41,122 bases of DNA from an uncultured Clostridia bacterium (GTDB lineage Bacteria; Bacillota; Clostridia; UBA1381), in NCBI GenBank assembly GCA_944393255.1, contig CALXZP010000068.1:1-41122 (forward strand), read 5' to 3'. Of this stretch, positions 25,947 through 32,922 are shown in pieces. Each line of letters opens with the position of its first letter. The first letter of the stretch is position 1. Both the position numbers and the translations under genes were made by a program. Under the pieces are notes generated by a model that worked only from the letters and a program-made list of their open reading frames with translations, searched no databases and was not told the origin of the DNA.

Positions 25947-26582
25947 ATGGAGCAATGGTTGTCACTTTTTGAGGGATTTAAGTATAATCTTATACTTTTT
26001 TTTGTAACTATCCTGTGCGCGGTGCCGCTGGGACTGCTTATAACGTTCTGCTCAATGTCAAAGTTCAAGCCGCTGTCGTTTGTTTCTAAGGTCTTTGTCT
26101 GGATAATACGCGGAACGCCGCTTATGCTGCAGCTGTTCGTTATCTACTATGCGCCCGGCATACTTTTCAACACGCCTATGCGCTCGAGGCTTATAGCTGC
26201 GATAATAGCGTTTATTGTAAATTATGCGTCATATTTTTCAGAGATATACAGGGGCGGCATAGAAGGCATCCCTAAGGGTCAGTACGAGGCTGGACAGGTA
26301 TTGGGACTTACAAAAACGCAGGTATTCACCAAGGTGGTGCTGTTTCAGGTCATAAAGCGTATAGTGCCGCCTATGGGCAATGAGATAATGACGCTGGTAA
26401 AGGACACGTCGCTTGCACGTATCATAGGCGTTGGCGAGATAATGATGAGCGCCGAGCGTTTTTCAAAGGAAGGTCTGATATGGCCGCTTTTCTCCACCGG
26501 ACTGTTCTTCCTTGCCATGTGCGGAATACTTACCATCCTGTTCGGAAAGCTTGAGAAGAAGCTGGATTATTACAAGTCATAA
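25947..26582 (+). CDS. Polar amino-acid ABC transporter permease
   Basis: A 211-aa membrane protein with about five segments, of the HisM/GlnP-type permease family. The conserved cytoplasmic EAA loop is QYEAGQVLGLTKTQVFTKVVLFQVIKRIVPP, preceded by SYFSEIYRGGIEGIPKG. The N-terminal MEQWLSLFEGFKYNLILFFVTILCAVPLG fits the family start, and AGGAG precedes the ATG. It probably forms a homodimeric channel, since only one permease gene is present. It is the middle gene of the binding protein-permease-ATPase operon; the ATPase starts 14 nt after its stop. Confidence 0.93.
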   Translation: MEQWLSLFEGFKYNLILFFVTILCAVPLGLLITFCSMSKFKPLSFVSKVFVWIIRGTPLMLQLFVIYYAPGILFNTPMRSRLIAAIIAFIVNYASYFSEIYRGGIEGIPKGQYEAGQVLGLTKTQVFTKVVLFQVIKRIVPPMGNEIMTLVKDTSLARIIGVGEIMMSAERFSKEGLIWPLFSTGLFFLAMCGILTILFGKLEKKLDYYKS

Positions 26583-26596
26583 GGAGGCGGCGGAAT

Positions 26597-27376
26597 ATGG
26601 CAATTCTTGAGGTGAGAGATCTGTATAAAAGCTTCGGAAAGACCGAGGTGTTAAAAGGGATAAACTTCTCCATGGAGAAGGGCGAGATAATAGCGGTGCT
26701 CGGCTCGTCCGGCAGCGGAAAGACCACGCTGCTGCGGTGTATAAATTTTCTTGAGACCGCAACATCGGGAAAGGTCTTTGCAGACGGAGAATGTATTCTT
26801 GACGCGTCCGACAAAAAAAAGATCCCCGCGGCGGAAATGCGGCGGCGCCAGCTGAATTTCGGATTGGTGTTCCAGTCATTCAATCTTTTTCCGCAGTATA
26901 ACGTGCTTGAAAACGTAACGCTTGCTCCGAAGCTTCTGGCCCGTGAGAATCCGGATTTCAAACAGCGCAAAAGGGAGCTGTTTGCCGGGATAGAGGATAA
27001 TGCCCGGGAGCTGCTTAGCAGAGTGGGACTTTCGGATAAGCTTGATAATTATCCGTGCGAGCTTTCGGGAGGGCAGCAGCAGAGGGTATCGATATCACGC
27101 GCTCTGGCGCTTGATCCGAAAATACTGTTTTTCGACGAGCCTACCTCGGCGCTCGATCCGGAGCTTACGAACGAGATACTTAAGGTCATAAAGGATCTTG
27201 CGCAGAAGCATATGACGATGGTCATAGTAACTCATGAGATCGAGTTCGCAAGAAATGTGGCGGACAGAATAATATTTATGAACGAAGGAAAGGTACTGGA
27301 GGACGGCACGCCGGAGGAGGTCATAGAACATCCGAAAAATGAAAGGACGAAGGCGTTCTTGTCCAAAATGCTTTAA
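26597..27376 (+). CDS. Polar amino-acid ABC transporter ATP-binding protein
   Basis: A 259-aa cytoplasmic ATPase of the GlnQ/HisP family that powers the importer. Visible motifs are Walker A GSSGSGKTT (about residue 36), the Q-loop in FGLVFQSFNLFPQYNVLENV, signature LSGGQQQRVSISRALAL, Walker B ILFFDEPTSALDPE and the H-loop VTHEIEFARNVADRI. It is slightly longer than the usual 240-245 aa because of an insert (ARENPDFKQRKRELFAGIED) between the Q-loop and the signature. AAGGAGG precedes the ATG. It is the last gene of the operon, closed by a terminator. Confidence 0.95.
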   Translation: MAILEVRDLYKSFGKTEVLKGINFSMEKGEIIAVLGSSGSGKTTLLRCINFLETATSGKVFADGECILDASDKKKIPAAEMRRRQLNFGLVFQSFNLFPQYNVLENVTLAPKLLARENPDFKQRKRELFAGIEDNARELLSRVGLSDKLDNYPCELSGGQQQRVSISRALALDPKILFFDEPTSALDPELTNEILKVIKDLAQKHMTMVIVTHEIEFARNVADRIIFMNEGKVLEDGTPEEVIEHPKNERTKAFLSKML

Positions 27377-27391
27377 AAATACAGCGCACAG

Positions 27392-27424
27392 CTGCCGCGC
27401 GGATTACCGTTCGGCAGTTTTTTT
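27392..27424 (+). terminator. Terminator of the amino-acid ABC operon
   Basis: CTGCCG (27392-27397) pairs with CGGCAG (27412-27417), followed by seven T. Confidence 0.8.
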
Positions 27425-27554
27425 ATACCGATTTGGACATCTTCTGTGATGTTATGTAAACCTAAGATGTGTAAGGAAAGAGAATAAAAAGCGCTGTAAA
27501 GCGGATATGCGCCGTATAAAAAATGAATGAATTATTAACTTTTATGTTGACCTA

Positions 27555-27583
27555 TTGACAAATATTTATTTTAATGCTATAAT
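27555..27583 (+). promoter_or_regulatory. Sigma-A promoter of the microprotein/marR module
   Basis: TTGACA at 27555-27560, 17-bp spacer, TATAAT at 27578-27583: a full-consensus promoter. The leader to the first small gene is about 180 nt. The gap 27425-27770 otherwise holds only this promoter, the inverted repeat and a small ATAAAG/CTTTAT repeat (27728-27742). Confidence 0.9.
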
Positions 27584-27611
27584 TAACTCAATAAATAATT
27601 AACCGAGTTAA
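27583..27611. promoter_or_regulatory. Operator-like inverted repeat over the start point
   Basis: TTAACTC (27583-27589) and GAGTTAA (27605-27611) are perfect inverted repeats separated by 15 bp, beginning in the last base of the -10 and covering the expected start point near 27590. MarR proteins bind such A+T-rich inverted repeats, and a marR gene is the second gene of this transcript, so autoregulation is likely. Confidence 0.55.
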
Positions 27612-27770
27612 ATACTTATCATGCGGAGCGGACGTGGCATTCTTGACAGGATATGTTTGAAATTTAGTGCGGGTCATAGGTCTGCCCGAAAAATATCGGA
27701 TTCGGTTAGCTGTATGCAGATGTCTTGATAAAGCATCTTTATACAAAAACAATGAAACGGAGGTATAGTA

Positions 27771-27938
27771 ATGGAAAGACTTACGAGGAAAAGCCCGTCG
27801 GGCAAAATTCTTTTGAACCGTTCGATGTTTCCGGAATATGCCGGGGAGACGTTGGATCGGGAGGTTTCCGCATTCGGTCCTTTTTCAATGATATTGGAAA
27901 GACTTTGCGAGTTTGAGGACGGCGGAAGCGAAAATTAA
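27771..27938 (+). CDS. 55-aa microprotein 1 (paralogue of the one after marR)
   Basis: ATG 27771 with GGAGG (27759-27763) 7 nt upstream; stop 27936-27938. The sequence runs MERLTRKSPSGKILL...MFPEYAGETLDREVSAFGPF...ILERLCEFED, then a short acidic tail. It shares with the 58-aa protein at 28602-28778 the pattern M(E/D)RLT..., GKI.L, FPEYA.ETL..E..AF.PF and E.LC..E. The opening RLT and the closing E(R/K)L..(F/Y)E(D/E) recall the small phage/accessory proteins of Clostridia that begin MERLT and end in RLAxYEDTG. No known function, no membrane segment, no metal motif. The paralogy and good ribosome site make it a real gene despite its size. Confidence 0.8.
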   Translation: MERLTRKSPSGKILLNRSMFPEYAGETLDREVSAFGPFSMILERLCEFEDGGSEN

Positions 27939-27965
27939 AATTAAAAGCACGGCGCGGAAGGATCG

Positions 27966-28046
27966 ATTGCCGTAAGAGGGCAATGTTAACTTAGGAGCGC
28001 CGGTACATTGGCTCAGCATACCGCTGGGCGCGGACAGCGGGTACCG
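27966..28046 (+). other. Folded RNA segment between microprotein 1 and marR
   Basis: ATTGCC (27966-27971) pairs with GGCAAT (27979-27984). Then CGGTAC (28001-28006) pairs with GTACCG (28041-28046), and nested directly inside its 3' side CCGCTG (28021-28026) pairs with CAGCGG (28035-28040), making a coaxial 12-bp helix with one bulged side. No T-run is present. It could be a regulatory leader for marR or a small RNA. Confidence 0.5.
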
Positions 28047-28100
28047 CATCGCAGTAAAGAACGGACGGAGTACGGCTCATATAATGCCGGGGTGTGTTAA

Positions 28101-28580
28101 ATGGTTTCAAGAGATGAGAAGTTTGCAAAGCTTACGGAGCTTTTGCAGACGCTGCACAGGATCAGATTTTCAGATATACTTGAAGGCGGACATGATGAGG
28201 AGACGATGTGTCTGCCGGAGTTCACGATTGTCTTGTGTATTGATATGATGAAGGACGAGGGACGCGGGCAGATACTCGTATCGGATCTGGTTAAGCAGCT
28301 GCCGTCGTCTCCGCAGGCAATATCGAAGTATCTGAAGCAGCTGGAGGATCGGGAGCTTATAAGACGTCTGTCGGTGAGCAGCGACAGACGCAGCACAGAG
28401 ATCGAGCTTACCGGGAAAGGGAAAAAGGCGCTCGAAGCGTCGAGAGCGCGCATGAACGGTTTCTTTTCCGATATATTCAGCGGCGTGAGTGACGAAGAGT
28501 TTGATTCGATGTTTTCGTTTTTGAATAATATATGTGATGCAATGGTAAAGAGATCTAACGCTGTCCGTGTCGGATGCTGA
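28101..28580 (+). CDS. MarR family transcriptional regulator
   Basis: A 159-aa winged-helix repressor. The helix-turn-helix lies at about residues 60-95 (ILVSDLVKQLPSSPQAISKYLKQLEDRELIRRL), followed by the wing SVSSDRRSTEIELTGKGKKALE, with the Asp-Arg-Arg of MarR wings. N- and C-terminal helices give the dimer interface. A weak GGGGTG site precedes the ATG, so expression may be low or coupled. It sits between two paralogous small genes and downstream of a promoter with an inverted repeat, which suggests it controls its own module. The ligand is unknown. The usual MarR neighbour, an efflux pump, is not adjacent; the nearest transporter is the amino-acid ABC operon upstream. Confidence 0.9.
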   Translation: MVSRDEKFAKLTELLQTLHRIRFSDILEGGHDEETMCLPEFTIVLCIDMMKDEGRGQILVSDLVKQLPSSPQAISKYLKQLEDRELIRRLSVSSDRRSTEIELTGKGKKALEASRARMNGFFSDIFSGVSDEEFDSMFSFLNNICDAMVKRSNAVRVGC

Positions 28581-28601
28581 GAGATCAAGGAGGTAATACG
28601 T

Positions 28602-28778
28602 ATGGACAGATTGACAAAGCGCACGGCGGGAGGAAAAATAGTACTTGACAGCAGCAGGTTCCCGGAATATGCTTCGGAAACACTGCAGCGGGAAATAGCG
28701 GCATTTCCGCCGTTTGCACAGGTGATAGAAAAGCTGTGCCGGTACGAGGAAAACGCTCAGAACGGCATGGATGAATGA
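28602..28778 (+). CDS. 58-aa microprotein 2
   Basis: ATG 28602 with AAGGAGG (28587-28593) 8 nt upstream; stop TGA 28776-28778; 21 nt after marR. It runs MDRLTKRTAGGKIVLDSSRF...YASETLQREIAAFPPF...VIEKLCRYEE followed by a polar tail. More than 40 percent of positions match microprotein 1. A conserved single Cys lies in the ExLC motif near residue 46 of both proteins. The function is unknown. It is too short for standard gene callers with a length cut-off. A likely reading is that both are products, cofactors or modulators of the MarR circuit. Confidence 0.82.
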   Translation: MDRLTKRTAGGKIVLDSSRFPEYASETLQREIAAFPPFAQVIEKLCRYEENAQNGMDE

Positions 28779-28799
28779 CCGGATATATTTCCGGACGGT

Positions 28800-28841
28800 C
28801 GTCAAAGCGATCGTGTCGTATCTGAACGGATAGCTTTGACG
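28800..28841. other. 9-bp inverted repeat after microprotein 2
   Basis: CGTCAAAGC (28800-28808) and GCTTTGACG (28833-28841) with a 24-nt loop. No T-run; a protein site or RNA stem is possible. Confidence 0.4.
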
Positions 28842-28864
28842 GCTTGCTTGCCGGATCTATGGAT

Positions 28865-28901
28865 GAGTTGAGATCACAGCTTGTGTTTTCAGCTCTTTTT
28901 T
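28865..28901 (+). terminator. Terminator after the microprotein/marR module
   Basis: GAGTTGAGA (28865-28873) pairs with TTTTCAGCTC (ending 28895) with G-U pairs, then six T. No clear promoter is visible between here and the next gene at 28938. Confidence 0.75.
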
Positions 28902-28937
28902 CATATATTTCAACAACAACGTGGAGGGCTTTGAAAA

Positions 28938-30575
28938 ATGAAGAAAATATTTATGGCGGGAATAATTGCATCGCTGCTTTTTTCAGCTTCCGCAAGCGCG
29001 GAAAAATTAGATGATAACGTACCCCTCGGACAGGAGATAGGTTCGTTTTGGGTAGCGGCGGTATCTGACAGCGAAAAATATGTAGTCAACAGCGAGAGGG
29101 ATATAATAGGCGGTCCGTTTGTATATGTTAGCGATTACGGCGGTTTTGTATACGCCTCAAATCCCGACGGCTCCTATGTGCTTTTTGATCTGGACGGCAG
29201 TATCCTCTGCGAGACTCCTGCAAGCGACAGCATTATATATCCCGAAAACGGTATTTATGCGGTAATGCGCGGTGTCAGCGATGGCGGGGACTACGATTTG
29301 TGTACGGCATTTGAGATCTATGACTATACGACCGGGGAAAAGCTATGCACGCTGGACAGACCGGTTCTTTACTATCTCGAACAGCAAACGGATAAAATGG
29401 TGATCGAAAACGACGAGGGGAAGCTTGCATTTATTAATAAATACGGTGAATTGCAGTCGGACTATGTATACGACGAGGTAAAAAAACGTTTTAATCCCGA
29501 TTATATGCCTTATCCCAAAGCCTATGCGATAGTTGTGCAGGATGGTGTGGAAAAGTACATAGACTGGGATCTGAATGAGATCGACCTTGACAATTATAAC
29601 GGTCAGCCGTTTATAACGAACTGCAGTTATCCGGTCAATGAACACAATGAGAAAAACACTGATTATTATATAATGGAAAGCGGAGATAAAACGGGACTTT
29701 ATGACATAGCAGAAGACAAGTATGTGATACCGCTGCAAAATGAATTTGAAATAATAGGCGTAATGGATAATACCTATGTATATATACAAAATGATATAGG
29801 GGACGGCATAAATAATGCCGGCATGCTTGATATGGACGGAAATTTAATTATCCCGCTCGAGTATTCCTATTTGGATCACCTCGGCGGCGATGCCTTCAGA
29901 TATGAAAAAAGTATAGGAAGCGATGAAAACGGTATTTTTCGGATGGAGTACGGCATAATCAAGAACGGCAGGGTGGTCTTTGCAGGGGATAAATATGTGC
30001 AAGACATATTGGGCGATGGCTTAATCGTGCTGTTCTATCCCGATCCGGACGAAAGCTATGAATATGCGCACAACTATACCGATTATATTTATGAAATAGT
30101 AAATTATGCCGGTCATAATATGACGAATGATACCTACACTGCATATGATTATACAGACGGTGTTTTATATACGTCTCATGCGTACCACAGCGATGAACCT
30201 CCGACCGAGCCGGTTGATATAAGCAGAGATTTCGCGGTCATAGATTTAAACGGTAAGTATCTTGATTTTGACGGGGTGATCCGTGATGACCGCACGCTTG
30301 TGCCTGTGCGTGAAATTGTCGAGGGACTTGGCGGAACGGTTGAATGGAACGGCAGCGAAAGAAGCGTTCGCGCGGTCATTGACGGCAGAACAATTGACCT
30401 TACAATAGATTCCGCGGTCATGACTGTAGACGGTACGGATAATGAGCTTGACGTTCCCGCACAGATCATAAACGAAAAGACGATGATCCCGCTTCGGGCC
30501 GTTTCAGAGGCTGTCGGCGCAAGTGTTGATTGGGACGGCAGTATCAGATGTGTGTATATAAATAAAGATATGTAA
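28938..30575 (+). CDS. Exported WG-repeat-like protein with C-terminal stalk (CuAO-N) domain
   Basis: A 545-aa exported protein. Signal peptide MKKIFMAGIIASLLFSASASA (1-21), with GGAGGG before the ATG. Residues about 30-430 carry degenerate WG/KWG-type beta repeats (for instance FINKYGELQSDYVYDEV, GLYDIAEDKYVIPLQNEFEII, GMLDMDGNLIIPLEYSYLDHL), which probably form a propeller-like surface. Residues about 445-545 form a copper-amine-oxidase-type stalk domain with the half-repeats RTLVPVREIVEGLGGTVEWNG and KTMIPLRAVSEAVGASVDWDG. Such stalk domains are thought to hold clostridial proteins at the cell wall. No enzymatic motif is visible. The middle of the gene is more A+T-rich and Tyr/Asn/Asp-rich than its neighbours, so it may be recently acquired or fast-evolving. 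Confidence 0.8.
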   Translation: MKKIFMAGIIASLLFSASASAEKLDDNVPLGQEIGSFWVAAVSDSEKYVVNSERDIIGGPFVYVSDYGGFVYASNPDGSYVLFDLDGSILCETPASDSIIYPENGIYAVMRGVSDGGDYDLCTAFEIYDYTTGEKLCTLDRPVLYYLEQQTDKMVIENDEGKLAFINKYGELQSDYVYDEVKKRFNPDYMPYPKAYAIVVQDGVEKYIDWDLNEIDLDNYNGQPFITNCSYPVNEHNEKNTDYYIMESGDKTGLYDIAEDKYVIPLQNEFEIIGVMDNTYVYIQNDIGDGINNAGMLDMDGNLIIPLEYSYLDHLGGDAFRYEKSIGSDENGIFRMEYGIIKNGRVVFAGDKYVQDILGDGLIVLFYPDPDESYEYAHNYTDYIYEIVNYAGHNMTNDTYTAYDYTDGVLYTSHAYHSDEPPTEPVDISRDFAVIDLNGKYLDFDGVIRDDRTLVPVREIVEGLGGTVEWNGSERSVRAVIDGRTIDLTIDSAVMTVDGTDNELDVPAQIINEKTMIPLRAVSEAVGASVDWDGSIRCVYINKDM

Positions 30576-30745
30576 ATTGTATTTTGATCAGAATAGATCT
30601 CAAAGGAGAGATTTAAACTCTTCTGAGTTTTGATACAGTCCTTTTACCGGCGGCGGTAATACAGTCGCGGCGGCGCGGCGGATCGAAGCACTAAAAAATA
30701 TTGCAGTTTTGGCTCGATTTGAGACAGGAATTTGTTAAAAATGTC
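30576..30745. other. Intergenic stretch before the SLH gene
   Basis: The 384-nt gap 30576-30959 holds a possible weak hairpin (TCAGAA near 30584 with TTCTGA near 30620), a small TTACCG-GCGG-CGGTAA hairpin (30644-30659), the promoter at 30746-30774 and a leader of about 180 nt. I see no gene and no recognised riboswitch. Confidence 0.5.
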
Positions 30746-30774
30746 TTGCTAAAATAAAAAAACTATGGTATAAT
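30746..30774 (+). promoter_or_regulatory. Sigma-A promoter of the SLH protein gene
   Basis: TTGCTA at 30746-30751, 17 bp, TATAAT at 30769-30774 with TGG before it (extended -10). Confidence 0.8.
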
Positions 30775-30959
30775 AAATCTGAAATGTATTTATTGCGGCA
30801 AAGCGGAGCGATGCCTAATGCATTGCGCCGGTGTTAAAATAAATACAGTGTAAAGCATTTATCGCAAAGGTAAATAGGTAAATAATAATTCGGCCGTGAG
30901 CTATGTTTTTGAATAGGATAAAGGGTTTTGACAGTCACGGCGAAGGAAGGAAGATGATC

Positions 30960-32789
30960 ATGAAAAAAACTTTATTTGCACTTACAGCATTGACAGCGAC
31001 TGTATGCATGTCTGCGTCAGCGTTTGCCGATACATATTCATTTTCAGATATCACAGAATCGCGCTACAGCTGGTGTGCGCCGCAGATTGAAGAGATGTAT
31101 GACGCCGGATATATAACCGGTTATGAGGACGGTACGTTCAGACCGGATAACCAGGTCACAAAGCTGGAGGGTATCGCGCTCTTTGCAAGATCGATGGGAA
31201 GCGGCGAGGACGCAAACGCTGAGCTGCTGGAGCTGGCGCATTCGCAGTACGACAGCGCGCTTTCCACCTGCGGCCTTTCATGGGGTCAGGACGAGCTGGC
31301 GTACATGCTGTATAAAGGAGCGTTCACCAACGCAGATCTTACTACTTATATAACAGGCACGACAAAAAACCAGCCGCTCACAAGAGGAGAAGCGGCAGTT
31401 ATCATAACAAAGGCGATGGGCGGAGAAAGCAAAGCGACGTCCTCATCTTCAGTTTCTCTGGATTATTCCGACGCACGTACCATTTCGGCAAATATACGCC
31501 AGTATGTGGCATTTGTTACAGAGGAAGGGATAATGAACGGCATGGACGACGGCTCGTTCTCACCGGACGGTACGGTCACAAGGAGCCAGATAGCGGTAAT
31601 GCTTGCAAGAGCCGTTGAGGCATGCGACTATACTTTTGAAAGAGTGCGCGTAACGGAGGTCGATGAGGAAGCGTCAATGATAACTCTCAGCGGATCAAAC
31701 GAGCAGACATATGAAGTGACCAACGATACGAACCTCTATATAAAGGGAGAGAGTGCGCAGATAAGCGATATACCGGACAATGTTTCGGCGGTGGCTCAGT
31801 TCTCGGGCGACAGTCTCTTTTCGCTCGACGCACTTTCCGATGAATCAGATACGGAGATAACGGCTGTTTTCAAGGGCTATAATACCGTAGGCGGAGTTAT
31901 CCAGGTAAGGGTTACTGTAGGCAATTCTTCAACAGTTTCGACATATACCTGTATTGCCGATGTGCCTATAACCTATCAGGGATCGCCGGCCACGATAAAA
32001 AGCTTCAAAAACGGAGACAGCATAGTGCTTGAAGTATCCGACGGCAAGGTGCAGTCGATAACCGGAGGCGGCAAATCGGAAACGATCTCAAACGCAACTA
32101 TAACGGCTATAGATATCGGCGAGACCGACCTTACGATAACGATAAGCTCCGGAAACGATGAATATGACGGCAAGACGTATACCGTAGCTTCCGATGTATC
32201 AGTTACAAAGAACAGCTCCGCTTCGGACATGGCTTCCGTATATGTGGGCGACAAGGTAACTCTTACGCTTGAATACGGCGTGGTAACAAAAGTAGCTGCA
32301 ACGTCCTCGGTAAATACGGTTTCGGGAATACTCAAGTCGGTGACTATCGCGGCTCAGCCTGAGATAACGATAACCGTTGAGGGCAAGGATCAGACATATC
32401 AGGTACCGCAGGACTGTATCGTTACGATAAACGAGCAGGAGGGCTCGCTCTATGATTTCCGTGTGGGCGACAGTCTTGTGCTTACTGTTCAGTCCGACGC
32501 CGTAACAAGGATAAGATGCTCTACCTCCACTATAACGACCACAGGAAGAGTATACGGCACGGTAACGGCAATAAATACATCGTACGGCTTCATATCCGTT
32601 ATGGCGGAGGACAGCGAAGTGCCCGTAACGATATTCTGCCGCGACAACAATACGACATTTATTGACGAAAAGGGTTCATCGCTTAAAATGAATTCAATAA
32701 ATGCGGGCGATATAGTTGAATGCCGCGGAGCGACAACAAACGGAGCGTTTGTTGCAACTCTTGTAATAGTTACGCCCGCGTCAAACTGA
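30960..32789 (+). CDS. S-layer homology (SLH) domain surface protein
   Basis: A 609-aa exported protein. I chose ATG 30960 because AAGGAAGG (30943-30950) is 9 nt upstream; the ATG at 30954 is too close, and one at 30903 would precede the signal peptide. Signal peptide MKKTLFALTALTATVCMSASAFA (1-23). Three SLH modules follow to about residue 220: APQIEEMYDAGYITGYEDGTFRPDNQVTKLEGIAL, a divergent second one with TGTTKNQPLTRGEAAVII, and YVAFVTEEGIMNGMDDGSFSPDGTVTRSQIAVML. SLH domains bind pyruvylated secondary wall polymers. The remaining 390 residues are Ser/Thr/Val-rich beta repeats (DVTVTK-, KVTLTLEYGVVTKV-type) with no enzyme motif, so it is a structural or adhesive surface protein. Confidence 0.9.
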   Translation: MKKTLFALTALTATVCMSASAFADTYSFSDITESRYSWCAPQIEEMYDAGYITGYEDGTFRPDNQVTKLEGIALFARSMGSGEDANAELLELAHSQYDSALSTCGLSWGQDELAYMLYKGAFTNADLTTYITGTTKNQPLTRGEAAVIITKAMGGESKATSSSSVSLDYSDARTISANIRQYVAFVTEEGIMNGMDDGSFSPDGTVTRSQIAVMLARAVEACDYTFERVRVTEVDEEASMITLSGSNEQTYEVTNDTNLYIKGESAQISDIPDNVSAVAQFSGDSLFSLDALSDESDTEITAVFKGYNTVGGVIQVRVTVGNSSTVSTYTCIADVPITYQGSPATIKSFKNGDSIVLEVSDGKVQSITGGGKSETISNATITAIDIGETDLTITISSGNDEYDGKTYTVASDVSVTKNSSASDMASVYVGDKVTLTLEYGVVTKVAATSSVNTVSGILKSVTIAAQPEITITVEGKDQTYQVPQDCIVTINEQEGSLYDFRVGDSLVLTVQSDAVTRIRCSTSTITTTGRVYGTVTAINTSYGFISVMAEDSEVPVTIFCRDNNTTFIDEKGSSLKMNSINAGDIVECRGATTNGAFVATLVIVTPASN

Positions 32790-32857
32790 TCGCTTTGACC
32801 GAGAGCGGCGAACGGCGCTCGGCGAGCGATGACCGATGGAACGGACGACATATCTCC

Positions 32858-32894
32858 GGGGCTGCTGACGCCAGCAGCCCCGTTTGACTTTTTT
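32858..32894 (+). terminator. Terminator after the SLH gene
   Basis: GGGGCTGCTG (32858-32867) pairs perfectly with CAGCAGCCCC (32872-32881) around a 4-nt loop; a T-rich tail (GTTTGACTTTTTT) follows. Confidence 0.88.
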
Positions 32895-32922
32895 GAACAA
32901 ATACGGCTCGGGGAGGCAGATT

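Noticed and set aside
24995..26068. Long open frame (about 357 codons) on the minus strand across the amino-acid binding-protein gene
   Set aside because: It is antisense to a clear lipoprotein gene with promoter and ribosome site, has no ribosome site of its own, and its Arg/Tyr/His-rich composition is typical of the shadow frame of this codon usage.
27725..27916. 63-codon frame starting at ATG 27725
   Set aside because: It lacks a ribosome site and overlaps, in another frame, the 55-aa microprotein that has GGAGG at the right distance and a paralogue.
30775..30959. Cyclic-di-GMP or c-di-AMP riboswitch in the SLH gene leader
   Set aside because: The leader is long and contains GCAAAG-like words, but neither the conserved GCAAAGCC core with its partner helices nor the c-di-AMP core could be assembled.
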